Assembly (NCBI RefSeq): GCF_030363035.1
Contig: NZ_JAUCMN010000003.1
Span: forward strand, 186,001-250,000
From: Curtobacterium caseinilyticum
GTDB taxonomy: Bacteria > Actinomycetota > Actinomycetes > Actinomycetales > Microbacteriaceae
DNA: 64,000 bases
Direction of reading: 5' to 3'
The notes beneath the pieces are model-generated. The model made no database searches. It had not been told where the DNA came from and saw only the letters and a program-made list of their open reading frames with translations. The position numbers and the translations under genes are program-made. How positions within the stretch are numbered: the stretch's first letter is position 1; each line of letters starts with the position of its first letter. Shown piece by piece: positions 47,906 to 55,880 of this stretch.

Positions 47906-49385
47906 GTCCGCCGGCGAGCGTCGTCTCGTCGCCGGGGTCGACTCGTCGACCCAGTCCTGCAAGGTCACCATCCGTGACGCCGGCACCGGTGCGGTCGTCC
48001 GGGAGGGTCGTGCGACCCACCCGGACGGCACGTCCGTCGACCCCCGCCACTGGTGGGACGCGCTCAGCACCGCGATCGCGGACGCCGGCGGGTTCGACGA
48101 CGTCACCGCCGTCGCGATCGCCGGGCAGCAGCACGGCATGGTCGCGCTCGACGCCGACGGTCGCGTGGTCCGCGACGCGCTCCTCTGGAACGACGTCCGC
48201 AGCGCCGACGCGGCCGCGCAGATGGTCGAGGAGCTCGGCCGGGAGGCATGGGTCGCCCGCACGGGTCTGGTCCCGGTGGCGTCGTTCACCGGCACCAAGC
48301 TGCGGTGGCTCCGCGACGCCGAGCCGGAGAACGCGGCGCGCGTCGCCGCGGTCGCGCTCCCCCACGACTGGCTGTCGTGGCGGCTGCGCGGGTACGGCCC
48401 GGCGGACGAGAGCCCGCTCGGCCCGGACCTCGACGCCCTGGCGACCGACGGCTCGGACGCCAGCGGCACCGGCTACTGGGACCCGGTGCGCCGGGAGTAC
48501 GACCCCGAGCTGTTCGAGGCCGCGCTCGGCAAGCCGATGCGTCCCGCGCAGACCGGGGACGACGACGCGGTCGTGGTGCCGCGGGTCGTCGCACCGGACG
48601 AGGCCATGGGCACGCTCGACGTCGACGTCCCGCTGGTCGGCGGCGGTGTCGCACGCGCCGGTCTCGTCGTCGGGCCGGGGCTCGGCGACAACGCCGGGGC
48701 AGCGCTCGGCCTCGGGCTCGGCCCGGGTGACGTCGCGGTGTCCCTCGGTACGAGCGGCACGGTCTTCGGGGTCACCGACACCGAGGTGACGGACCCGAGC
48801 GGGACCGTGGCGGGCTTCGCCGACGGGACCGGGTCGCGCCTCCCGATCGTCACCACGCTCAACGCGGCCCGCGTGCTCGAGGTGATCGGCGGCCTGCTCG
48901 GTGTCGACCACGGCGAGCTCGGCGAGCTCGCGCTGCAGGCGCCGGCGGGCGCGGACGGGCTCGTGCTCGTGCCGTACTTCGTCGGTGAGCGCACGCCGAA
49001 CCGGCCCGACGCGACCGCCTCGCTCGTGGGCATGACGCCCGCGACGACGGACCGGGCGCACCTCGCCCGCGCCGCCGTCGAGGGCATGCTCTGCGCCCTC
49101 GCCGACGGGCTCGCCGCGGTCGAGGACACCGGCGTCACCGTGGAGCGGCTGCTGCTCATCGGCGGGGCCGCACGGAACGAGGCCGTCCGGGCGGTGGCCG
49201 CGCAAGTGTTCAGCCGCGACGTGTCGATCCCGGAGCCGGGCGAGTACGTCGCCGCGGGTGCCGCTCGGCAGGCCGCGTGGGTGCTCGACGGGCGCCTGCC
49301 GTCGTGGGAGGTCTCGGCCACGGTCGTGCCCGCGGACCCGCACCCCGAGGTGCTCGAGCAGTACCGCGCACACGCCACGCGCTGA
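47898..49385 (+). CDS. xylB: Xylulokinase
   Basis: FGGY-family kinase of 495 residues that phosphorylates D-xylulose to xylulose 5-phosphate. Family features: [19 protein letters not shown] (phosphate 1 loop), [55 protein letters not shown] (catalytic Asp and ATP loop) and [20 protein letters not shown]. The GTG start lies inside the end of xylA (8-nt overlap), so translation is coupled. A 17-bp perfect terminator follows. Confidence 0.97.
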   Translation: MAESAGERRLVAGVDSSTQSCKVTIRDAGTGAVVREGRATHPDGTSVDPRHWWDALSTAIADAGGFDDVTAVAIAGQQHGMVALDADGRVVRDALLWNDVRSADAAAQMVEELGREAWVARTGLVPVASFTGTKLRWLRDAEPENAARVAAVALPHDWLSWRLRGYGPADESPLGPDLDALATDGSDASGTGYWDPVRREYDPELFEAALGKPMRPAQTGDDDAVVVPRVVAPDEAMGTLDVDVPLVGGGVARAGLVVGPGLGDNAGAALGLGLGPGDVAVSLGTSGTVFGVTDTEVTDPSGTVAGFADGTGSRLPIVTTLNAARVLEVIGGLLGVDHGELGELALQAPAGADGLVLVPYFVGERTPNRPDATASLVGMTPATTDRAHLARAAVEGMLCALADGLAAVEDTGVTVERLLLIGGAARNEAVRAVAAQVFSRDVSIPEPGEYVAAGAARQAAWVLDGRLPSWEVSATVVPADPHPEVLEQYRAHATR

Positions 49386-49421
49386 CGCGCGGAGCACCGC
49401 TACCCCCGCGGACCTGATGGA

Positions 49422-49464
49422 ATCGGGCGTACCTGGTCGGAACACCGGACCAGGTACGCCCGAT
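49422..49464. terminator. Perfect 17-bp terminator hairpin after xylB
   Basis: Arms ATCGGGCGTACCTGGTC (49422-49438) and its complement (49448-49464), with a 9-nt loop, 36 nt after the xylB stop. The esterase downstream therefore probably has its own promoter or depends on read-through. Confidence 0.8.
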
Positions 49465-49510
49465 CCGTCTCGGTACACCCGGAACGACCCACCACCACCG
49501 AGGACTCCCC

Positions 49511-50503
49511 ATGCCCCTGACCGACCTGCCCCTCGACCAGCTCCGCACCTACCGCCCGACGGTCCGGCAGCCCGACGACCTCGACGCGTTCTGGGCGGAC
49601 ACGGTCGCCGACGCGCGGGCGGCCGGCGCGGGCACCGCCCCCGTCCTGACACCCGCCGTGACCCCGGTCACCGCGCTCGACGTGCAGGACCTGACCGTCC
49701 CGGGCTTCGCCGGTGACCCGGTCCGCGCGTGGGTCTCACGGCCGGCCGGCGCGCAGGGCGACCTGCCCGTCGTGGTCGAGTTCCTCGGCTACAACGGTGG
49801 CCGGTCGGGTCCGGGCGAGCGGGTCGCGTGGGCCCTCGCCGGGTACGTGCACGTCGTCATGGACACCCGCGGGCAGGGCAGCGGGTGGGGCGGCGGCGAC
49901 ACCCCGGACCCGCACGGCTCCGGGCCGCACATCGCCGGCTGGATGACGAGCGGCATCGACTCCCCCGCCGACCACTACTACCGCCGGGTGTTCACGGACG
50001 CGGTCCGGCTCGTCGACGCCGTCCGGACGCTCCCCGGTGTGGACGCCGACCGGCTCGCACTGACCGGCGGCAGCCAGGGCGGCGGCATCGCGATCGCGGC
50101 GGCCGCCCTCGTCGAGGCGCACGTCGGACCCGTCGTCGCCGTGATGCCGGACGTGGCGTTCCTGTGCGACTGGGAGCACGGAGCTGACGTCGCCGTCAGC
50201 GATCCCTACCAAGAGCTCGTGCGGTACCTCGCCGTGCACCGCGACGCCGCGGACACCGTGTGGGACACCGCCGCGTACTTCGACGGGGTCAACCACGCCG
50301 CACGCATCACCGCGCCGGCGCTGTTCTCGGTCGCGCTCATGGACGAGGTCGTGCCACCGCGGACGACCTTCGCGGCGTACAACGCCCTCGGCTCCGCCGA
50401 CAAGCACATCGAGGTCTACCCGTACAACGGCCACGAGGGCGGCGGGTACCGGCACTGGGAGCGGCAGGCGGCGTTCCTCGCGGAGCGCCTCGCTCGACGC
50501 TGA
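49511..50503 (+). CDS. Acetyl-xylan esterase / cephalosporin-C deacetylase (CE7)
   Basis: A 330-residue alpha/beta-hydrolase that removes acetyl groups from xylo-oligosaccharides. The catalytic triad is Ser188 in LTGGSQGGG, Asp278 in LMDEVVPP and His308 in YNGHEGGG. The oxyanion Tyr94 is in FLGYNGG and DTRGQGSGWGGGDT is the CE7 signature. It has no signal peptide and is thus probably intracellular, acting on imported acetylated oligosaccharides. The ATG follows CGAGGA. Its position after xylAB supports hemicellulose use. Confidence 0.93.
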   Translation: MPLTDLPLDQLRTYRPTVRQPDDLDAFWADTVADARAAGAGTAPVLTPAVTPVTALDVQDLTVPGFAGDPVRAWVSRPAGAQGDLPVVVEFLGYNGGRSGPGERVAWALAGYVHVVMDTRGQGSGWGGGDTPDPHGSGPHIAGWMTSGIDSPADHYYRRVFTDAVRLVDAVRTLPGVDADRLALTGGSQGGGIAIAAAALVEAHVGPVVAVMPDVAFLCDWEHGADVAVSDPYQELVRYLAVHRDAADTVWDTAAYFDGVNHAARITAPALFSVALMDEVVPPRTTFAAYNALGSADKHIEVYPYNGHEGGGYRHWERQAAFLAERLARR

Positions 50504-50525
50504 CGCCACCCTCTCCCCGCACGTC

Positions 50526-50566
50526 GTTAAGTTTAACGAGGACGAGTGCGTCTTGATAAACTTAAC
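50526..50566. promoter_or_regulatory. AT-rich inverted repeat/operator of the AAA ATPase gene
   Basis: Perfect 10-bp arms GTTAAGTTTA (50526-50535) and TAAACTTAAC (50557-50566). The left arm extends to the near-palindrome GTTAAGTTTAAC, so two operator-like boxes are 31 nt apart. The right box contains the probable -10 (TAAACT, 7 nt before the GTG). Such AT-rich boxes stand out sharply from the GC-rich surroundings. Confidence 0.65.
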
Positions 50567-50569
50567 ACC

Positions 50570-51802
50570 GTGCGCTCTCCCGTGACGAACCCGTTCCAGC
50601 CCGGATCCGATGTCGTCCCCGACGTGTGGGCGGGCCGTGTGGAGCAGCTCAGTGACTGGCGCGACGTCCTGCGTCCGAGACGGCACGCCGGCCTCTACGA
50701 GACCGGTCGTACGATCCTCGGGGAACCCGGGACCGGGAAGTCGAGCCTCGTCCGACGGATCGCCCGCCTGGCCGCGGACGCCGGTGACTGGGTGACGCCG
50801 CAACTGCGCATGCCCGCCGGCGCGGACCCGCTCCGTCTCGTCGCGTCGGCGGTCCTGCGGCTCGCGGACACCGCCGGCCTGCGAGCGACCGCGCGGCAAG
50901 CCGTGCTCGACCTCCTCGCACGAGTCGAGCAGCTCGCGGTGACCGGCTTCTCCGTGAAGCTCCGGGAGCAGGACGGACCGGAGCCGTTCACCAGCCTCTT
51001 CGAACTCCTCGTCGAGATCGGACTCGCGGCGATCGAGCAGGACGCCGTCGTGCTCATCCACATCGACGAGGTGCAGAACATCTCGGACGAGGCGGCCCTC
51101 TCCCAGCTGCTCATCGCGCTCGGTGACGCCCTCGCACACCAGGTCGACGTCGTCGCACCCGGCGGCGTGGTCGTCGAGCGGTACCTCCCGATCGCGGTCT
51201 ACCTCACCGGGCTGCCCGACTTCGAGGACATGGCGGGAGCGCGCAAGGGTGCGACCTTCGCCCGACGCTTCCGGACGATCACACTCGCCGCGATCGACGA
51301 GGACGACCTCGCGCAGGCCCTGCAACCCTTCGTGATCGACGGCTGGGAGACCCCGACGGCGGACGGCGCGACCGAGACGGTCCGCATGACGCCCGACGCG
51401 GTCCGCGCGTTGATCGCCCTCTGCTGCGGTGAACCGTTCCTCTTCCAGCTCGCCGGGCAGCGGGCATGGAACGCCGGCACGGCTCCCGTGGTGGAGGAGG
51501 ACGACGTACGACGCGGATGGCAAGGGGCTGAAGGCGAGGCCTCGGCCCACGTCGAACGGATCCTCAACCGGCTCCCGCAGCGGGAACGCGAGTTCGTGGA
51601 GGCGATGGCGGCCCTGCCGCCCGCGCTCCGCACGCTGACCACGATCGCCGAGCGGATGGGCGTGCCCTCCGCGACCCAGGTGGGTCCGTTCTCCCAGCGG
51701 CTGGACACCGTGCGCGGGATCATCGTCCGGGGGAAGCCCTACTCGTTCCGCAACCGGGCGGTCGAGGCCTACCTCTCGACCGACTGGCCGCACGTCCGCT
51801 GA
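50570..51802 (+). CDS. Stand-alone AAA ATPase of the NPF-x-PG...AGR type
   Basis: A 410-residue ATPase. The N-terminal motif NPFQPGSDVVPDVWAGR leads to Walker A GEPGTGKSSL at 51-60 and Walker B VVLIHIDEVQN near 160. The AAA lid region follows (RRFRTITLAAIDEDDLAQAL), then a C-terminal winged-helix-like part (LPQREREFVEAMAALPPALR). The overall plan resembles ORC/STAND-like AAA_16 ATPases found singly in many Actinobacteria; the role is unknown. The GTG at 50570, 7 nt after TAAACT, is chosen; an upstream GTG at 50546 would lie inside the inverted repeat. No operon partner is apparent. Confidence 0.82.
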   Translation: MRSPVTNPFQPGSDVVPDVWAGRVEQLSDWRDVLRPRRHAGLYETGRTILGEPGTGKSSLVRRIARLAADAGDWVTPQLRMPAGADPLRLVASAVLRLADTAGLRATARQAVLDLLARVEQLAVTGFSVKLREQDGPEPFTSLFELLVEIGLAAIEQDAVVLIHIDEVQNISDEAALSQLLIALGDALAHQVDVVAPGGVVVERYLPIAVYLTGLPDFEDMAGARKGATFARRFRTITLAAIDEDDLAQALQPFVIDGWETPTADGATETVRMTPDAVRALIALCCGEPFLFQLAGQRAWNAGTAPVVEEDDVRRGWQGAEGEASAHVERILNRLPQREREFVEAMAALPPALRTLTTIAERMGVPSATQVGPFSQRLDTVRGIIVRGKPYSFRNRAVEAYLSTDWPHVR

Positions 51803-51887
51803 CGGGTCGGGCTCGTCGCGCGCGTGGAGCGCCGCAACGCGCACTGCGCCGATGTCTCCCCACCACAGGGCGCAGACTGGCCGCTGC

Positions 51888-52895
51888 ATGCGCACTCCCG
51901 CCAGACCCACGACCGCGACCGAGCACCACGGCGCCGTGGTGGACGACGCCGTCGAACTGTTCGAGGGCGTGTACAGCAGCCACGACATCAACATCGGCCG
52001 GGCCGTCGAGGACGGGTTCACCTACCGCTACCGCGCCGTCGGCGACGACGAGGTACTGATCGCGACGTCGGCCGTGGCCGCGCACCGCTGGGGCCGGATC
52101 AACCCAGGTCGGCAGTACGTCCTGGCCTGGGCGACCGGCCCGGGCATGGTGCTCGACCCGGACCGCCGTGACCCGATCAGGATGCAGCCGCACGTCCCCG
52201 TGATGTACCCGGCCGGGCGGGAGTTCCGGTTCGACGCCGCGCCCGCGGTCCAGCACGTCATCCGCTTCGACGGCGCGTTCCTCGAGTCCCTCGGTGCCGC
52301 GGTGCGCGCAGACCTGCCCGGACCGCTCGACATGCGCAGCACGGCCGACCCGGCTGCCCTGCCCCCGCTCCGCCGGACGATCGCGAGCGCGGCGACGACG
52401 CTCTGGGACCCGTCCGCCGACGCTGCCGCCCGCTCCCTGCAGCAGCGCCGGGTCGCGCAGGCGGTGCTCGAGGCGTTCGACGTCACGCCGCCCTCGGGCC
52501 TCGCCGCGGCCGGACGCGGTTCCGTCCGTGTCGCGCAGGAGTGGATCGCCGCCAACGCGCACCGACCGCTCACGACCGCCGACGTCTGCCGCGCGACCGG
52601 TCTCAGCGCACGTGGGCTGCAGGCCGCGTTCCACCGGGCAGGTGCATCGAGCCCGATGCAGTTCCTGCGCGACGTACGCCTGCACCGGGTGCGGGCGGCG
52701 CTGACCGAGGGCGACCCCGCATCGACCACGGTCGCCGAGGTCGCGCGGACCTGGGGCTTCGCCCACCTCGGCCGCTTCGCGGGCACCTACGCCGCGGCCT
52801 TCGGCGAGCGCCCCTCCGCCACGCTCCAGCGACCGGCGGAGCGGTGGCGCGGTCAGCGCCCGAGCAGCGCCCCGACGGCGTCGACCACGACCTGA
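51888..52895 (+). CDS. AraC-family transcriptional regulator
   Basis: A 335-residue regulator with an N-terminal cupin-like sensor region (FTYRYRAVGDDEVLIATSAVAAH...PHVPVMYPAGREFRFD). The C-terminal AraC double helix-turn-helix reads VRVAQEWIAANAHRPLTTADVCRATGLSARGLQAAF...WGFAHLGRFAGTYAAAFGERP. It is a paralogue of the regulator at 62950-63969, sharing WGFAHLGRF and the domain order. The start is uncertain: ATG at 51888 or 51852. The 3' end overlaps the convergent tetR-type gene by 43 nt. The target is unknown. Confidence 0.85.
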   Translation: MRTPARPTTATEHHGAVVDDAVELFEGVYSSHDINIGRAVEDGFTYRYRAVGDDEVLIATSAVAAHRWGRINPGRQYVLAWATGPGMVLDPDRRDPIRMQPHVPVMYPAGREFRFDAAPAVQHVIRFDGAFLESLGAAVRADLPGPLDMRSTADPAALPPLRRTIASAATTLWDPSADAAARSLQQRRVAQAVLEAFDVTPPSGLAAAGRGSVRVAQEWIAANAHRPLTTADVCRATGLSARGLQAAFHRAGASSPMQFLRDVRLHRVRAALTEGDPASTTVAEVARTWGFAHLGRFAGTYAAAFGERPSATLQRPAERWRGQRPSSAPTASTTT

Positions 52896-53425
52896 CGGCG
52901 GCGCGGTGCGGTGACCGCCGCGACGCTGCCGGCGGCCTCCGGCGGGAGCGCGCTCCAGAACACCGCCGTGTGCACGACGAGCCCGAACAGGACGGCGGGT
53001 CGGAAACGTCGCGGCAGCACGTCGGCGCGCTGCGCACGCTCCACCTCGGCGACGACGTCGGCGTGTTGCTCGGCGAGCGTCTCGACCGGGACCTCCGGCC
53101 GTTCGAGGCGGTGCCAGGTCGCCAGGCGCTGCACCCACGGCCGTTCGACGGTGACGTCGTGCAGCCGTCCGGCCCAGCCAGCAAGGTCCGCGGTGTCGAG
53201 CGGGACCGCCGTGAGCACGGACGTGACCTCGTGGACGAGGAGGGCGTCGAACAGCCCGTCCTTCCCCCCGAAGTAGTGGAATACCTGTGCCTTGTTGCTG
53301 CCAGCCGCGGCGGCCAGCCGCTCGACGCGCGCCCCGGCCAGACCGTGGGCGGTGAACTCGTCGCGTGCGGCGGCGAGGAGGGTCGCGCGCATCGCGTCGG
53401 CAGCGGGGGGCGTGAAGCGGGCCAT
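52853..53425 (-). CDS. TetR/AcrR-family transcriptional regulator
   Basis: A 190-residue repressor with the N-terminal TetR helix-turn-helix (MRATLLAAARDEFTAHGLAGARVERLAAAAGSNKAQVFHYFGGKDGLFDALLV) and a helical ligand domain. The ATG at 53425 lies 7 nt after TACCGT, so it is leaderless; the longer frame upstream is rejected. The 3' end overlaps the AraC-type gene. No obvious efflux or enzyme target is adjacent, so it may regulate itself or a distant gene. Confidence 0.9.
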   Translation of the reverse strand: MARFTPPAADAMRATLLAAARDEFTAHGLAGARVERLAAAAGSNKAQVFHYFGGKDGLFDALLVHEVTSVLTAVPLDTADLAGWAGRLHDVTVERPWVQRLATWHRLERPEVPVETLAEQHADVVAEVERAQRADVLPRRFRPAVLFGLVVHTAVFWSALPPEAAGSVAAVTAPRRRQVVVDAVGALLGR

Positions 53426-53432
53426 GCCGGAC

Positions 53433-53438
53433 ACGGTA
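53433..53438 (-). promoter_or_regulatory. -10 box of leaderless tetR-type promoter
   Basis: TACCGT on the minus strand, 7 nt before the ATG at 53425. Confidence 0.5.
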
Positions 53439-53480
53439 CCGACCCGCGGACCGGTGACGGTGCCGACGCGGCGGCCGGAC

Positions 53481-53528
53481 GACGGACGGGAGGCACGTGG
53501 CGGGGTCGCCACGTGCCTCCCGTCCGTC
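53481..53528. terminator. Hairpin repeat, copy 4 (22-bp perfect stem)
   Basis: The best copy of the family: 22-bp perfect arms (left arm begins GACGGACGGGAGGCACG) with a GGGT loop. It starts 15 nt downstream of the small acidic protein gene (minus strand) and upstream of the tetR-type promoter. Confidence 0.8.
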
Positions 53529-53543
53529 AGGGGGTCGAGCCGG

Positions 53544-53714
53544 CTACTCCGCCGGGTCGTCCTCCTCCTGGTTGAAGTGCGACTCGTCGCCGGTGAAGCC
53601 GGCGGCGACGCCCTCCGGGTGGGCGGGGACCGTGCCGTCCTCGCCGAGGCCGTCGGGCTTCTCGGTGCCCTCGGGGTCGTTGGTGGTGTCGCGGGTGTCG
53701 TCGGCGTCGGACAT
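53544..53714 (-). CDS. Small acidic protein, 56 residues
   Basis: A short hydrophilic Asp/Glu/Gly/Thr-rich protein (begins MSDADDTRDTTNDPEGTEKP, ends QEEDDPAE) with no cysteine, signal or membrane segment; probably disordered. ATG at 53714 is preceded by AAGGAGCAGG. A strong hairpin follows the stop, which supports a real transcription unit. The function is unknown. Confidence 0.6.
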   Translation of the reverse strand: MSDADDTRDTTNDPEGTEKPDGLGEDGTVPAHPEGVAAGFTGDESHFNQEEDDPAE

Positions 53715-53852
53715 GTCCTGCTCCTTCACTGGGTGAGGGGTGCCACGCTACTCAGGCTCCCGGGGTGTCCCCGGCACGTGGCCGTTCCCGGCTGCCCCGT
53801 CGCGGCGGGGTGCGGTGTAGCCTGCGGAGCACGCACACGGGCAGGGGGCACC

Positions 53853-54047
53853 ATGGGGCACGTCGGGGACGACCGGCCGTACGGGGACGACGCGTTCGAG
53901 GACCCGCGGGGGCGTGGGTGGTTCGCCACGACCGTCAGCGTCGTCACGCGGGCGGTGACGGGTGCACTGGCCGGCATCGGCGGTCGCCCGTGGCCGAGGC
54001 AGCTGCCGCTCGACCCGCCGGAGGGCCGCCGCGAGTACCGCCCGTGA
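53853..54047 (+). CDS. Small hypothetical protein, 64 residues
   Basis: The ATG follows AGGGGG, and a TAGCCT -10-like box lies at about 53819. The product has an acidic start (MGHVGDDRPYGDDAFEDP), a short hydrophobic amphipathic middle (FATTVSVVTRAVTGALAGI) and a basic C-terminus. It could be a small membrane-associated protein. Weak evidence: no homology recognised, supported mainly by the ribosome-binding site and codon pattern. Confidence 0.45.
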   Translation: MGHVGDDRPYGDDAFEDPRGRGWFATTVSVVTRAVTGALAGIGGRPWPRQLPLDPPEGRREYRP

Positions 54048-54066
54048 CCGCGGTCCGTCGACTGCT

Positions 54067-54507
54067 GTGACCGACGACCTCTGGTTCCGGCAGGGCCCGT
54101 TCCCCACGCGTGACCGCACGGGCACGAGCCGCGCCGGCTGGGTCGGCCTGGCACTCGTCGTCCTGTGGATCGGCGCGTTCGCGGTCTGCCTCCACGGCTC
54201 GGACGCTGCCGTCGCCGCCGACCGGGCGGCCACGGTCGGGCTGCCCCGCGATGCCCTGGCGGACCCGCCGACCCCTGTGGCACGAGCCGACTTCGTCGTC
54301 GGGCTCGTCGGCATCTCGGCCCTGCCGGTCGCGGTCGCCGTCGTCCTGCTCGGGTACCGCGGGGTCCTGCTCGGGTGGCGGTCCGGGCGCGGCGTCGGCT
54401 GGGTCGCGCTCGTCACCGGGGGCGTCGGACTCCTGCCGGCGCTCGTGGCCTGCCTCTCCGGCCTGCTCACGTGCTGGCTCGTCGTGGGGGTCGTCGTGGG
54501 GGCGTGA
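54067..54507 (+). CDS. Hypothetical membrane protein, 146 residues
   Basis: Three predicted transmembrane helices (GWVGLALVVLWIGAFAVCL; DFVVGLVGISALPVAVAVVLL; VALVTGGVGLLPALVACLSGLLTCWLVVG) after a 25-residue polar N-terminus. The GTG start is 20 nt after the preceding small gene, so the two may be co-transcribed. No family was recognised. Confidence 0.55.
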   Translation: MTDDLWFRQGPFPTRDRTGTSRAGWVGLALVVLWIGAFAVCLHGSDAAVAADRAATVGLPRDALADPPTPVARADFVVGLVGISALPVAVAVVLLGYRGVLLGWRSGRGVGWVALVTGGVGLLPALVACLSGLLTCWLVVGVVVGA

Positions 54508-54543
54508 CCGGCGTCGTCGCGGTCCGTCAGTGCGACGAGTGGG

Positions 54544-55707
54544 TCAGGGCGAGGAGCGCGTCAGGACGACCACGGTGACATCGTCCTCGGCTCGCTCTGC
54601 AGCGCGGAGCCGGACCGTCTCGAGGAACGCGTCGACGTCCCGGGCCCGGCCGAGGGTGCTCGCCAGGTCGAGCAGGGTGTCGATCGTGCCGTCACCGAGG
54701 TCGAGTGCCCCGTCGCTCGCGACCACGAGGGCGTCCCCTGGCCCCAACGTGAACGACGTCGCGGTCCGCGTGGCGCCCTCGTGGTGCAGCCCGAGCGGGA
54801 GCCCGTGCGACCGGAGCGTGCGCGGCGGTCCGTCGGCGGGCACGTGCACCGCGAGACCGTGCCCGGCGTCGACGACCTCGACCACGCCGGTCGCGGGGCG
54901 CAGTCGTGCGTGGAAGAGCGTCGCGAAGGCGCTGGCCCGGACCAGGTCCTCGCCGAGGGTGGGCTCCGCCGCCGCCACCGCGGCCGCAGGGTCGAGCGAC
55001 CGGTGCTGCCGGAGCGCCGAACGGATGCCCGCGGCGAGCAGCGCCGCCGGTTGTTCCTTGCCCATGACGTCGGCGAGCGTGAGCACGAGCGCGCCGTCCA
55101 CGACGGACCAGTCGTGCAGGTCGCCGCTGAGGTCCCCGTACGGCACGGTGATCCCTGCGACGTGGTACCCGTCCAGCGTCAGGGCGGTCGGCGCGAGGGC
55201 ACCGGCGACCTCGAGCAACCGGTCGTGGTGGAGCCCCTGCCCGAGCGCCCGTTCGGCCCAGCGCCCGAGGTCGATGAGCGCAGCGGTGTCCTGCGGGGAG
55301 AAGTCGCGCGGGCTCGTGTCCATCAGGCAGAGCGTCCCGACGGGTTCGCCGCCGGCGATGGTGAGCGGGACACCCGCGTAGAACCGGATGCCCCGGTTCG
55401 TCACGCCGGGCAGGTCGGCGGTCCGGGGGTCGGCCGTGGTGTCGCCGATCACGGTCGGCTCGGTCTGCTGGATCGTGAGCTGGCAGAACGACCACCCGAT
55501 CGGCCCCGAGGTGATCTCGTCGGGCACGTTCGGGGTGAGGGTGTGCAGCAGGTCCTCGTCGAGCACGTTGACGTAGGAGAGCGGCACGTCGAAGACCTCG
55601 CGCGCGACCCGGACGATGCGTTCGAAGCGCTCCGCGGGCGGGGCGTCGACGACGTCGAGGGCAGCGACGAGCGCACCGCGCACCCGTGCCTGGTCACCCG
55701 TGCTCAT
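54544..55707 (-). CDS. GAF domain-SpoIIE/PP2C-type phosphatase
   Basis: A 387-residue signalling protein. The N-terminal GAF domain at about 25-165 (FDVPLSYVNVLDEDLLHTL; GIRFYAGVPLTIAGGEPVGTLCLMD) is followed by a SpoIIE/RsbU-type serine phosphatase at about 180-385 (YGDLSGDLHDWSVVDGALVLTLADVMGKEQPAALLAAGIRS; DAGHGLAV; DALVVASDGALD; EDDVTVVVL). Metal-site Asp residues are present. Such phosphatases act on anti-sigma-factor antagonists, but no antagonist or anti-sigma gene lies nearby. It lies on the same strand as, but is separate from, the GH3 operon. Confidence 0.88.
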   Translation of the reverse strand: MSTGDQARVRGALVAALDVVDAPPAERFERIVRVAREVFDVPLSYVNVLDEDLLHTLTPNVPDEITSGPIGWSFCQLTIQQTEPTVIGDTTADPRTADLPGVTNRGIRFYAGVPLTIAGGEPVGTLCLMDTSPRDFSPQDTAALIDLGRWAERALGQGLHHDRLLEVAGALAPTALTLDGYHVAGITVPYGDLSGDLHDWSVVDGALVLTLADVMGKEQPAALLAAGIRSALRQHRSLDPAAAVAAAEPTLGEDLVRASAFATLFHARLRPATGVVEVVDAGHGLAVHVPADGPPRTLRSHGLPLGLHHEGATRTATSFTLGPGDALVVASDGALDLGDGTIDTLLDLASTLGRARDVDAFLETVRLRAAERAEDDVTVVVLTRSSP

Positions 55708-55827
55708 CGGTCCCGTCCTCCCCTGATCCGCCGGGACCGCCCGCTGCGTGGTGGCACAGCGCGACGCGGTCCGACGGGGACCGCTCCACCGTACCGGCTG
55801 CGTGCCGAGCGACCACCGAGACGGTCC

Positions 55828-55874
55828 GGCACCGCCGCGGAGCGCCCCTGAACCGGGCGCTCCGCGGCGGTGCC
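55828..55874. terminator. Perfect 20-bp terminator hairpin after the GH3 gene
   Basis: 20-bp arms beginning GGCACCGCCGCGGAGCG (55828-55847) and their exact complement (55855-55874), with a 7-nt loop, 6 nt downstream of the stop of the minus-strand GH3 gene. It ends the importer-GH3 operon. Confidence 0.85.
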
Positions 55875-55880
55875 GATCGG

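Noticed and set aside
50546..50569. Start of the AAA ATPase at GTG 50546
   Set aside because: The eight extra codons would be made of the AT-rich operator and the -10 box, so a leaderless start at 50570 is preferred.
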